Origin: Karalla daura
Taxonomy: Eukaryota > Chordata > Actinopteri > Chaetodontiformes > Leiognathidae
Direction: 5' to 3'
NCBI GenBank assembly: GCA_029224185.1
Contig: CM055188.1
Location: forward strand, 2,171,001 to 2,235,000
DNA: 64,000 nt
A program made the translations under genes and the position numbers. Below the pieces are notes generated by a model. The model saw nothing but the letters and a program-made list of their open reading frames with translations, was not told where the DNA came from and made no database searches. Below, in pieces: positions 47,851-57,009 of the stretch. Each line of letters starts with the position of its first letter. The first letter of the stretch is position 1.

Positions 47851-49377
47851 ATGGCATCAATGAATGTTAAGATTCCAAAGGTGATAACTCCTCTTGATAT
47901 CGTTTGTAAGAATAATCCTCTGATCAAAGGTATCAAGAAGATATCACAGAAATTGAGCAAGCGTTGGCCTAATATTGACCAACCCTGGCCAGTGGAGGGG
48001 ACCTTTAATTCTGATGTGATTAAGGTGATGCAAGTTCTTGTGTCCACATACAAAGTAGAGGAGAAGAAGGGTAGGAAAGGAGAAAAACGTAAAGAAAAAA
48101 GACAAACTGAATTGGGAATTCTTCAATTATTTGAGATTGAGAGACAGAAATTATTAAAAACTCAGAAGGAAGAGAAAGAAAAATGTGAGAAAGAAATAAA
48201 AGAAAATGAGAGATTGACAGAAAGATTAGTAGCAGAAGTGGATACACCTTTTTCACATACAGAATCAGTGAAGTGTCCACCACCATATGAGGAGCAGCTC
48301 AAAGCTCAAAAAATTTATCCCCAGCTTCCGATAATAAGTCAGGAAGGAAGATATCAAATAGCACTTCCTGACTATTCGAAGAACTTTTTGCTATATGTAT
48401 CAACATGTACAGGGGGTAAATACGCATGTGCAGTTCTTTGTCAGCCAACAGGTATGGGAACAAGTCCTCAACCTGTTTCATATTATTCTACAGCTTATTC
48501 AGATGTAGAGATGGGACTGCCACTGTGTTACAGAGCAATAGTCGGAGTTTCTCTAATGTATGATAAGGCGTCATCAGTGACGATGGGTTATCCTGTCACG
48601 ATCCTTACTCATCACAGTCTTAGAAATCTCCTGAACTATGGAAAATATACATTGACGATGTCAAGACTTAGAGATTACCATAGACTTTTAGAGCAAGAAG
48701 ATGTTACTTTAGCAAGGTGTGCTACAATTAATCCAGCTGAAAATTTGCCAACCCCTGAAGATGGTGAGCCTCATGACTGCGTTCAGGAAGCCGAGAGGTA
48801 TTCTAAGCTCAGATCAGACCTACAAGCCCTCCCATTACCTGAATCAGATATAGAGTATTGGACTGATGGTTCCTGCTATCGAATAGGAGATAGGTTGTGT
48901 GCTGGGTATGCAGTAGTGAAAGCCGAAGGTGCTGATTTTGTGACAGAGAAGGCTGAGGTTGTACCACAGCCAGCATCTGCACAACTTGCAGAACTTGTGG
49001 GGCTAACTGAAGCATGTTTGCTGGCAGAAGGCAAGCGAGTGACAATATATACAGATTCCGCATATGCGCATAATGTATGTCACTTGTTTGGATCAGTGTG
49101 GAAGAATCGAGGATTTAAGAAGACAGATGGTTCTCCAATACAGCATCATACTCAGATTATGAAACTATTGTATGCAATGATGAAACCAAAGGAGATAGCA
49201 ATATCTAAATGTGCAGCACATAAGACAGATGTGTCAAGGGTGACACAAGGGAATAAAGTAGCTGATGAAGCTGCAAAAGCGATTACAGGAGCAGACAGAT
49301 TGGGTAAAGTTTTACTAGTTACCCATGAAGTTGATTTAGAAGATAAGATCACGCTCAGGGATGTAATTCTAATGTAG
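47851..49377 (+). pseudogene. ERV-A gag-pol deletion fusion (matrix to RNase H)
   Basis: One open frame of 508 codons joins two distant parts of a retroviral polyprotein. Residues 1 to ~165 are Gag matrix: a WP-x-EGTF motif, a lysine-rich probable coiled coil (~67-125) and a PPPY late-domain motif (143-146). From ~166 it becomes the RT connection and then RNase H with the four acidic residues visible: D339 (WTDGS), E381 (AQLAEL), D402 (YTDSA), D472 (KVADEAA). Capsid, nucleocapsid, protease and the RT fingers and palm with the YxDD site are absent. The junction near 48,340 is in frame. The frame ends with TAG at 49,375-49,377, but the same frame continues as integrase. No RT activity is possible; whether the fusion is translated is unknown. 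Confidence 0.85.
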
Positions 49378-50895
49378 GAAGCTGCTCCCGTGATGGACAA
49401 ACAGTTGTGGCAGGAGCGAGGAGCCACTCAGGATCCTACAGGTCTTTGGAGAAATCATGAAGGGTTGATAGTAGCACCTTCAGACCTGTTAGGTTTAATG
49501 ATTCAGGAAGCACATGGGTTAGCTCATGTTGCAAGGGGGGAAGTTAGAAGAAAGATCATAAAAGAGTATGGTTGTTGGGCACCATATATGTTGGAACAGA
49601 TTGATTATTTTATAGGCAGGTGTACAATCTGTCTAAAAAATAATGTTCGGAAGGGAGTGAAGGTTTCTCCTGGTTATATACCAACTCCAAGAGGTCCGAT
49701 GCGGGAGTTAGTAGTGGACTTTGTTGATATGATTAAGCCAGTTGATGGAAAAAGATATATGTTGGTGTAGGTGGATAGATTCTCAAGGTGGCCTGAAGCC
49801 TGTCCAACAAAAAGAAAGGATGCTCAGTCTGTTGCAAAGTTTTTATGTAGAGAAGTTATAAGCCGCTGGGGGTTTCCGGATCGAATATCTGCAGACAATG
49901 GGAGAGAGTTTGTGGATTGAACTGTGAAATTGATTTTACAAAAACTGGGAATAAAACAACGTCTTGGTTCTGTTTATCATCCACAAAGTCAGGGGATTTG
50001 TGAGAAGATGAATGGTATTCTGAAGAACCGTATTGTGAAAATTTGTCAGCATATGGGTCTCAACTGGGTAGCAGCACTTCCTTTGGCGTTGATGGTGTGT
50101 CGTTCAAGTGAGTTGCGTGATCTGCATATGACACCCCATGAGTTGGTCACGGGAAGAATGATGCCAACTCCTTGTCTGCGCACTAACGGAAAGGGTCCGA
50201 GTTTGGCGCTATTGGAAGATGAGATGAGGGCCTATGTCACATATTTAACTAATTTGCATAAAAAAATGACTATGTATGTTTCTGACAGGCAAAGAAAAGA
50301 AGAGGTGCGAGAGAGACTTGATGAGCAAAAAAGGAGTATGGTAAAACAGGGAGATAAGGTGTTCGTAAAAGTCTTTAGAAGGAAATGGTATAACGAACGT
50401 CGTGAAGGACCATTTGAGGTGGTGCGAAGCACAGGAACTGCAGTACAGGTTAAAGGATCTCCAACGTGGTATCATTTAACACATTGTGTTAAAGTGCCTA
50501 AGGAGGAACCACCACGCTTAGAAAACAGAGAAGTTGAAGGCCAAAGAAGGTTTGAAGGAAATGTGCCAGAGCAGACAGGAACAGAAGAGATGGATGAATA
50601 TTCTCCAGGACAAGTTTTTGACAGGGAGATTGAACATGTGGAAGAGAATGTTGATGATCATTCTTGTGTTTCTGATGATGCCAGAGATGACTTGGCAGTT
50701 AACCAGGGAAGGAGATTCGAAGAACTTGATTTCCAATATGTCCCCAGGGCATCAGAACATATTTCAGGAGAATGTGAAGCATCAGAGGTGGCAGAGAGAA
50801 GCAAGTTTATTAGAGGAACATCCAAGAAGCCAGTTAGACAGAGGAGTCCAAGACCGATTAGAAGAAGGACCAAACCAGAGCGATATGGGCACTAG
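49378..50895 (+). pseudogene. ERV-A integrase, with internal stops
   Basis: Continues in the frame of the preceding fusion. An HHCC zinc-binding region lies at about 49,510-49,640 (HGLAH, CTICLKN). The first catalytic Asp fits VVDFVDM (about 49,715), the second SADNGREF (about 49,890) and the Glu follows YHPQSQG (about 50,000). The C-terminal end has a GPY/F-type module (GPFEVV, HLTHCVKVP, about 50,407-50,500) as in gammaretroviruses and related ERVs. Stops interrupt it at 49,768-49,770 (TAG) and 49,918-49,920 (TGA), both inside the catalytic core. From 49,924 a 323-codon open piece remains. Its last 260 bases overlap env in another frame. It would integrate DNA into the host genome if intact; here it is broken. 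Confidence 0.88.
50614..50624 (+). promoter_or_regulatory. Candidate env splice acceptor
   Basis: TTTTTGACAG lies 12 bases before the ATG at 50,636 that starts a signal peptide. The short pyrimidine run and AG fit an acceptor for a spliced env message. Inference only. Confidence 0.4.
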
Positions 50896-52843
50896 GGTGG
50901 AAGTAGCTACAGGAAACTCAGCTAGGCTACCCTGTCAGTGCAAGGCTGGAGAAGGAGATGAAGGAAAATTGAAAGTGGAGTGGAGAGACAATCATGGAAG
51001 GATCCTTGATTTGTCGGACACAGAGATAGAAGGAAAGTATGTATTGGTACATGAAGGAAAGAGGTCAGGTTTGACTGAAGATTGTAGTTTGTATGTGCGA
51101 GAGATACAGAGCGAGGATCAGGGAAGCTTTAATTGTTCTTTTGTTGATTTAAGTTCAGGAAAAGAAGAGAGAAGGACGAGTATAGTGACTTTGGTGGTGA
51201 TAGGTGGAAGTGAGAGGTTAGAATCCACAAAGGAAGTAAGAGAGTTGAAGATGATGACGTCAACTCCTCAGTTGAAGGTTGAGAAAGTGGAAAGCGACGA
51301 TGGTCGCTCATTGAAGGATGGAGTAAGTAGGGGAGAGGAGTTTTTTGGCTCCGAAAGGATTTCAGATGGTCATGAGCATGTGTTAAAAAAGAGGGAGATG
51401 AGGTGGAAGGCGTTTGGTTTTGATTCATCAGTCTTAAAAATTGCAGATCCATGGGCAGGGAGGAACCTGTGGTTCCAACAGATTACACACTCAGTAAGGT
51501 CAGTGAAGAAATTGAATTGTCCATGTGTGGTGAAAGTACCATCACCAGGAACGTGGCCTTCAATTTTGGAAACGGTACCTGAACCACTATCTACTAAGTG
51601 TCAGTCATATGCCTTGTCATGGTTACTTTATCAACAGAATTCAGGAGGAGACTCAATAATGGCTTTGTCGGTGAATTTGTTCAAATCTAGACAAGATTGT
51701 GCTTGGTTGAAAAACTTGCCGTATATGAACTTGCTTGATCAACATGAAAATATGATAACAGCGATCCCTGAGTCAATGGAAGTGTCATCTATTAGGGCGA
51801 GAGATTGTTTCTGTTCAAATAACACCTACAATAGACCAGGAATGTTTATGGGTATATCAGAGTGTGACAATTATATGATGGATTTTGGTAGACATGGGAA
51901 AGGAATAGAACGTTTTCATGATGTGGAATTTACAGGACCACATCAAGAACAGAATATAATTTTAAGGGTTCAGAATCAGATTTTACCTGCAAATGTGACA
52001 ATAGGAAATTTTAAGGATATCTGGTGGGTGTGTGGTAATAAAGCATATATATTCCTACCATATGGGTGGACAGGATGTTGTTATATGGCGATGTTGAAAC
52101 TCCCATATGAAGTTTTTACTATGCAGAAGGGGAATGTATCTGATGACACCCCACCTAATACTGTGTTGGGAGGTAGAACTAGAAGAGAGATAGCACAGTT
52201 TCACAATTTGGAGTCGTACCATTGGAGGATAAGTTTAGGAGAGAAGTGGGGAATAGGCTTATTTCCATGGTATGGTGTTACATTTTTGGCTGATCATATT
52301 GATAATATTACATATACTTTGCAGGGATTTGCTAATGAGACAATAAAAGGGTTTGAGTTTCTGTCAAATACTCAGAAAAGCCATAGATTGACTCTGTTGA
52401 AACATGAGATGGCCTTAGATTATATTTTGGCTAAACAAGGAGGTCTATGTGTGACTTTGAATTTGACAGGAGAAGCATGTTACACTCTGATTCCAGATAC
52501 CACAGATAACATTACTAATGTCATGGAAGTTCTAGGACATATTAAGGATGCCTTTGGTCCTTCAAAGGGAGCTGGTTGGTCTGCGATAGTGTGGTGGAAA
52601 AATAAATTTGGAGCATTTGGAATGGTGTTGGTTCAAATTTTAGTTACAGTTCTGATATTTTTTGTGATGATGTCCTGCTGTTGTCCGTTGATGATGGTCT
52701 GTGCTAAAGCTATGATTTTGAAATGGATAGGAATTGTGGTTCCTGAGGCACAGACTCAGATGCCATTGTTGCAAGAGAATGGTATGGATGAAGATGAAGA
52801 AGAAGCTATTGAGGGAACATTGGTAGACAGATATGCTTTTTAA
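50636..52843 (+). CDS. env: ERV-A envelope glycoprotein with Ig V-like domain
   Basis: The frame is open from 50,534. I choose the ATG at 50,636 because it begins a signal peptide (MWKRMLMIILVFLMM), giving 735 residues. A polar stretch that overlaps the pol end follows. Then, right after the pol stop, comes an Ig V-like domain at about 50,888-51,210: LPCQC, Trp 16 residues after the first Cys, and DQGSFNC with the second Cys 67 residues after the first. The surface subunit continues (ITHSVRS, CPC, WVCGNKAYIFLP) to an RTRR cleavage motif at 52,175-52,186. The transmembrane subunit has GIGLFPWYGVTFLADHI, a LDYILAKQGGLC segment, a membrane span at about 52,620-52,700 and an acidic tail. Several N-x-S/T sites are present. 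It is intact although pol is not. Env normally mediates receptor binding and fusion; the Ig domain's role is unknown. Confidence 0.85.
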   Translation: MWKRMLMIILVFLMMPEMTWQLTREGDSKNLISNMSPGHQNIFQENVKHQRWQREASLLEEHPRSQLDRGVQDRLEEGPNQSDMGTRVEVATGNSARLPCQCKAGEGDEGKLKVEWRDNHGRILDLSDTEIEGKYVLVHEGKRSGLTEDCSLYVREIQSEDQGSFNCSFVDLSSGKEERRTSIVTLVVIGGSERLESTKEVRELKMMTSTPQLKVEKVESDDGRSLKDGVSRGEEFFGSERISDGHEHVLKKREMRWKAFGFDSSVLKIADPWAGRNLWFQQITHSVRSVKKLNCPCVVKVPSPGTWPSILETVPEPLSTKCQSYALSWLLYQQNSGGDSIMALSVNLFKSRQDCAWLKNLPYMNLLDQHENMITAIPESMEVSSIRARDCFCSNNTYNRPGMFMGISECDNYMMDFGRHGKGIERFHDVEFTGPHQEQNIILRVQNQILPANVTIGNFKDIWWVCGNKAYIFLPYGWTGCCYMAMLKLPYEVFTMQKGNVSDDTPPNTVLGGRTRREIAQFHNLESYHWRISLGEKWGIGLFPWYGVTFLADHIDNITYTLQGFANETIKGFEFLSNTQKSHRLTLLKHEMALDYILAKQGGLCVTLNLTGEACYTLIPDTTDNITNVMEVLGHIKDAFGPSKGAGWSAIVWWKNKFGAFGMVLVQILVTVLIFFVMMSCCCPLMMVCAKAMILKWIGIVVPEAQTQMPLLQENGMDEDEEEAIEGTLVDRYAF
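50888..51210 (+). other. Ig V-like domain encoded within env
   Basis: The region shows the Ig hallmarks: Cys codon at 50,933, Trp codon at 50,981, an Asp-x-Gly-x-Phe-x-Cys run ending with Cys at 51,134, and a terminal beta-strand-like SIVTLVVIG. It starts at the pol stop codon, so it looks inserted exactly at the pol-env junction. Source gene not recognised; host V-set receptors are the obvious candidates. Confidence 0.75.
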
Positions 52844-53515
52844 ATTTAAAGTTTTGAATATTTTAAGTATTATTTTGTGACTTGGTGATTTTATGTTTAA
52901 AATTGAAAGGTAAAAGGGGGGAAATGAATGAGATGTTTGTATTTGTGTTTTCGAAAAAGATACTGGTTTTTCCTTTTTCTTCCTTCCTAGAGGAGAAGGA
53001 TCTGAACAAGAACAAGGAGATGTAGAGTTCAAAACGATGGAGGACGCTGAGCCAACGCTGCAGAGGAAGCTCCAGTGTGTCTCATCATTATGTTTTGAAA
53101 CGTTTTGACATGTGAAATTTGAAATGTGTGTGAATGGAATTTTGTTTTGTATGAGGTACAGATGTTTTGTTTTTTTGAACGTTTAGGGTCAGAGAATTAA
53201 TATGTAGGGAAAGGTCCATTGGAGGGTCCGATGGGTCGACTAGCCCGAATTTGGACATTTTTTATTTTATGAAGTTTTTATTTTTTTGTATTTGTATAAG
53301 AAAATTCTATAAAAATTGTAAAAGTTTGAAAATGATTGGAGTGCTATATGTGGTCGCCTTAGGCAAAGGGGCCGTGAGAGAATTTTCCTGTCCAAGAGTG
53401 TATGATAATTGCCTGATGGGTTTTTTGCTCTCACACTCCATGAAGAATATGTGAAAATAGAAGTGAATGTGAATGTATGTTTTTGTTTCTCTGTTTTTCG
53501 AGACTATGTAGTCTC
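52844..53515 (+). other. ERV-A region between env and 3' LTR
   Basis: About 670 bases, T-rich and A-rich. No gene is supported; a 67-codon frame at 53,251-53,454 has no recognisable features. It begins near an extra polypurine tract at 52,913-52,924. Confidence 0.6.
52913..52924 (+). other. Second polypurine tract
   Basis: AAAAGGGGGGAAATG resembles the LTR-adjacent tract GAAGGGGGGAAATA but lies about 610 bases upstream of the 3' LTR. It may be an old or extra plus-strand priming site. Confidence 0.45.
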
Positions 53516-53529
53516 GAAGGGGGGAAATA
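53516..53529 (+). other. ERV-A polypurine tract
   Basis: GAAGGGGGGAAATA ends directly at the first base of the 3' LTR (TGTAGTG), the position expected of the plus-strand primer site. Confidence 0.85.
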
Positions 53530-53956
53530 TGTAGTGTCTGGAGGATGTGTGTCTGTGACCATATGTTTGTGTTAGTTACTAGCTCCATTCAAATGGAAAG
53601 GCAAGTTTATGAGGGGGTCACATACATACTATCTGATGCATGTTTTATTAGGGGTCGTATTGGAAGTAGGGCTGGTAAGGAAGAAGACTGCCGGCACCCG
53701 ATCACAGCAGGGGTCCTGGGGGCCTGGATCAAAAGACTCACCAAAGATCAGATGGGTGATAAGGGTATAAGAAGTGTGAGCTTGGAGACAATGGTCAGAG
53801 GACATTTGGCTGTTCCACTCCAAGCAGACCGGTTGCTTGTTTGATACTGCTCTTCTTTGCAATAAACCTCCTATTTGCAACTAAGACAGTGTCAGCGGAC
53901 CTTCCTTCATCATCTTCAGCATTATCTTCAGCAACATCACCTCTCAAGAAACCACA
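53530..53956 (+). repeat. ERV-A 3' LTR
   Basis: 427 bp; no difference from the 5' LTR seen on reading both. Followed by TTAC (53,957-53,960), the right target duplication. Confidence 0.93.
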
Positions 53957-53960
53957 TTAC

Positions 53961-54445
53961 CTTTTCATAGGCACCCAAACAAGTTTTGCATTGAAAATTG
54001 AACAAGCAAGGCTTATATAACTTTATAACGACATGCAAACCCGAGTTTCATGTTTAAATATAAAAATTGAATGCCTCTTTTCTATTTGCAGTCTTCTGAG
54101 GTAAATATCAAAATAAACTTTTTTCCACAGGCTAATAAATACATTTGAAAACAAAATAACAATAATGAATGAATCAAACATTCAAGCCTTGAAGTAGCAA
54201 GAGAAGAGTGCATGAATAAAATGTTTTTGCTCAGTTTGCTACACTGATTTGCTTTAACACTGAATATGGAACAAGCCATGCTTATAGCTTAACTTAACTT
54301 AATAGTGCAAAATCAACTGTCAAAGAACAAACGAAGAAACAACAATGGCATATTAAATAAAAAATGAATGCCTCTTTTCAATTTGCTAAATATCAACATT
54401 AACTTTTTCCACTGGCTAATACATAAATCAATCATTCAGGCCTTT
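53961..54445 (-). other. hAT1 non-coding end
   Basis: AT-rich sequence between ERV-A and the hAT1 transposase stop, the transposase 3' untranslated part. Nothing further recognised. Confidence 0.55.
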
Positions 54446-56289
54446 TTACTGTTCAGTTTGCGACACACTGATCTGACATGGTGTGTTCAAGCCAGACACC
54501 TGGCATCTTTTCTTGGATGCTAGTTCATCAGTGTCGGGGCTCAGGCTTTGAGCTGAGGCAACCTTCATTATCGAACGAAGGTGTTCATCAGTGAGACGTG
54601 CCCTGTTAGATGTTTTCGTCATCTTCATTGAGGAGAAAAGTTGCTCACATAGGTAAGTGCTGCCGAACATGGAGAGCAATTGAGCAGCTTGGGTGCGGAG
54701 CTGAGGCATTGTGTCAGGGATGTATTGTGGAAACTGTGCGGCGCCAACAGCATCATACTTTGACTTCAGCGTGTCATCACACTGGAGTTCAATCAGCTCC
54801 ATTTGAATATTAGTTGGTGCTTTTTCCACATCGACTGCGAAGGGATTACTAAGCAGTTCAAATCTCCATTTCTGACCATCAAAGTCGCCAAATCGCCGGT
54901 TAAACTCAGCGCCGAGTACACTGAGTTTTTCAGCAAACTGTGCGCACACGGCGGTAGAGATCTGCGTATTTATGGTTTGGCAACAGGGGAAATGGCCAAG
55001 GTTTCCTTGCAGCAGCTGATTCTCCCACAGGCAGAGTTTAGCTTTAAAAGCTTTCACTGACGAGTACATCTCGGTGATGATGCGGCCCCGCCCCTGTAGC
55101 TGCAGGTTCAGCGCATCAAGATGGCTTGCCATGTCAGACAGAAAGGCCAGCTCACACATAAACTTTTGCTCCTGGAGTTCTGCTGTGTCCTTCCCTTTGC
55201 TTTGCAGAAACTGACATATTTCTTCACGCAGCTCGAAAAATCTGTTCATTACTTTTCCGCGGCTTAACCATCTCACCTCTGTGTGATACGGCACGTCTGT
55301 GTGTTCCGAACCAATCTCTTCCAGAAAAGACTTAAACTCGCGGTGATTCAGACCTTTGGCTCTTATAAAGTTAATAACTTGTGTTACTGTGGTCATAACA
55401 TGTTCCATCTTTAGGGCTTTAGCACACAGTGACTCTTGATGTAAAATGCAGTGATAAACCGATAGCTCACCTGCACAGTTCTCTTCCTGCATCTTTTCAC
55501 GCATCCTGCCCACCAGCCCATTCTTTTTACCACTCATCGCTGGCGCACCATCAGTGGTTAATCCCACGAGTTTATCCCACGGCAGGTTTATTTCAGTTAC
55601 ACATTTGCAAACCTTCTCAAAAATGTCCTTCCCTGTGGTTGTGCCATGCATGGATTTAAATCCCAAAAGCTCCTCCGGAACAGACATTTTTGAGTCAACA
55701 CCGTGGATGAAGACTGACAGCTGCGCAGTATCAGACGCATCAGTGCTCTCGTCCACAGCGAGGGAAAAAGAAACAAAACAAAAACAAAATCTTTCCCCTT
55801 TTCCATCAGCTGGTCATGCAGATTGGTGGCAAGATCACATATGCGCTCCGCTATTGTGTTCCTGCTCAGGCTTACGTTTGAAAATGCCTGTTTTTTCTCT
55901 GGGCACACTTGGTCACAAACTTTCAGCATTATCTTTTTAATAAATTCTCCCTCATTAAAGGATCGGGATGATTTGGCGATTTCTTCTGCCACGATATAAC
56001 TCGCCTTTACAGCAGCCTCGTTTTGTGCTGTGGCTTTTTTGAACATATTTTGTTGTGAAATCAACCCTCTCTTCATCTCCTCTACTTTCTGGCTCCTTTG
56101 AGTCGTGTCCAGGTCCTTGTACTTGTCCTGATGTTTCGTTTCATAGTGTCGCCTAAGGTTGTACTCCTTAGGTAACGACACGTTGGCTCCACAAACAAGA
56201 CAAACAGGTCTGTCTTTCAGATACGTAAACATATATTCTGTCTCCCACCTGTCCCGAAAAGTTCTGTTTTCTCCCTTCCTTTTCATCAT
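54446..56289 (-). pseudogene. hAT transposase (GTF2IRD2-like), frameshifted
   Basis: Two overlapping minus-strand frames make one hAT transposase. The N-terminal frame, starting best at 56,289 (MMKRKGENRTF), has a BED-like C2H2 finger (CLVC, RRHYETKH) and runs until a frame change near 55,760-55,800 in a T-rich tract. The second frame (to 54,446, about 436 codons) begins at the catalytic VDESTD and continues through LVGLTTDGAPAM, VYHCILHQESLC and EVRWLSRG. It ends with the C-terminal dimerisation region LCEQLFSSMKM and NRARLTDEHL. Such transposases cut and paste their element and gave rise to the vertebrate GTF2IRD2 gene. One frameshift inactivates it; otherwise it is nearly complete, so it decayed recently. 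It is interrupted by neither LTR nor satellite. Confidence 0.85.
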
Positions 56290-56570
56290 TTTTGGTAGCG
56301 GTAAAACAATGACACCTAGTTGTAGTATTGGGCCGCAGCACGTTTGGAAAGAACGCTGCTTGCTAGAAATCTGACACCAAGCTGGCGCGCCAAAACAACC
56401 GCAGAGCATTATGGGATTTGTAGTATTCGCGGTGAATGGGGTGTTAAAGCAACACCGCCGCTGTATAATACCGGCGGGCCAGCTCTAATGTTAATTAGAT
56501 ATTGCCCCACGGGCCAAATGAAATTACACGGCGGGCCAAATTTGGCCCGCGGGCCAGAGTTTGACACGTG

Positions 56571-56767
56571 TGATTTAAGCAATGTTTAGACTGAAATTCA
56601 ACTATCTTCAGCCTTTTCAACTATCGATGACTATTTAAACAGTCTTTAAACTTTAATTCAACTATCTTAAACCTTTTCAAATTCATTCAGCTCTCCAGCA
56701 ACGTTTCTGCTTTTTCATCCATGTTCTTCCTTTTCAACTATTCACTGCATTTCAACAATATTTAGAC
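56571..56767 (+). repeat. Satellite fragment between hAT1 and hAT2
   Basis: 197 bp matching the post-core part of a unit, from TGATTTAAGCAATG to CAACAATATTTAGAC. It repeats the stretch that precedes hAT1 at about 45,153-45,348 and ends at the same satellite position, where hAT2 begins. Confidence 0.88.
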
Positions 56768-57009
56768 CAGGGGTGTCAAACATACGGCCCGCGGGCCGGA
56801 GCCGGCCCCCAAGGAGGTTTGATCAGGCCCGCAGGATAATTTAAAAGTGGAAAAAATGCACAAACGACATGGAATTCATGTTTTTAATAAGATGCAATTC
56901 ACGGATTGTGGTGCAGAGTGGTGCTGTTTTGATCAGCGTAGAAGACAGCCGCGGGTTTTTTTTTTTCAACAGCGGTCTACGGTCTTTACCAACACCCTCA
57001 TTAGCCAAA

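Larger units (their letters stand above)
45429..53956 (+). mobile_element. Endogenous retrovirus ERV-A (gamma/ERV1-like)
   Basis: An 8,528-bp provirus lies between two 427-bp LTRs that start TGTAGTG and end ACCACA and appear identical by eye, with a TTAC duplication on both sides. Order: LTR, primer-binding region, ~1.9-kb leader, fused gag-pol frame, integrase, env, polypurine tract, LTR. The matrix motif WP..GTF, the GPY/F-type integrase end and the Env with an RTRR cleavage site place it near gammaretroviruses. Identical LTRs point to a recent insertion, yet gag, protease and RT are largely deleted and pol has three stops. It sits 80 bp inside hAT1, same orientation as the satellite. Confidence 0.92.
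45349..56570 (-). mobile_element. hAT1 transposon (GTF2IRD2-like), split by ERV-A
   Basis: The left terminal repeat reads CAGGGGTGTCAAACTC from 45,349. The right end has the matching GAGTTTGACAC at 56,557-56,567, but its outermost bases are GTGTG instead of CCCTG. The left flank GTTTAGAC fits the hAT 8-bp target pattern (T at 2, A at 7), but no copy of it follows the right end, which joins satellite sequence instead. Without ERV-A the element is about 2.7 kb. GC-rich subterminal GGGCC and GCCCGCGGGCC motifs flank the transposase gene, which runs on the minus strand. The element is dead: its transposase is frameshifted. Confidence 0.82.

Noticed and set aside
50885..51210. The Ig-like domain as an exon of a host gene rather than part of Env
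   Set aside because: It is in frame with the signal peptide upstream and the SU/TM downstream without interruption, inside an element with intact LTRs.
53251..53454. 67-codon frame after env as an accessory gene
   Set aside because: Short and in T-rich DNA, with no known motif.
54610..55940. Plus-strand frames across the hAT1 transposase
   Set aside because: Shadows of the minus-strand transposase.
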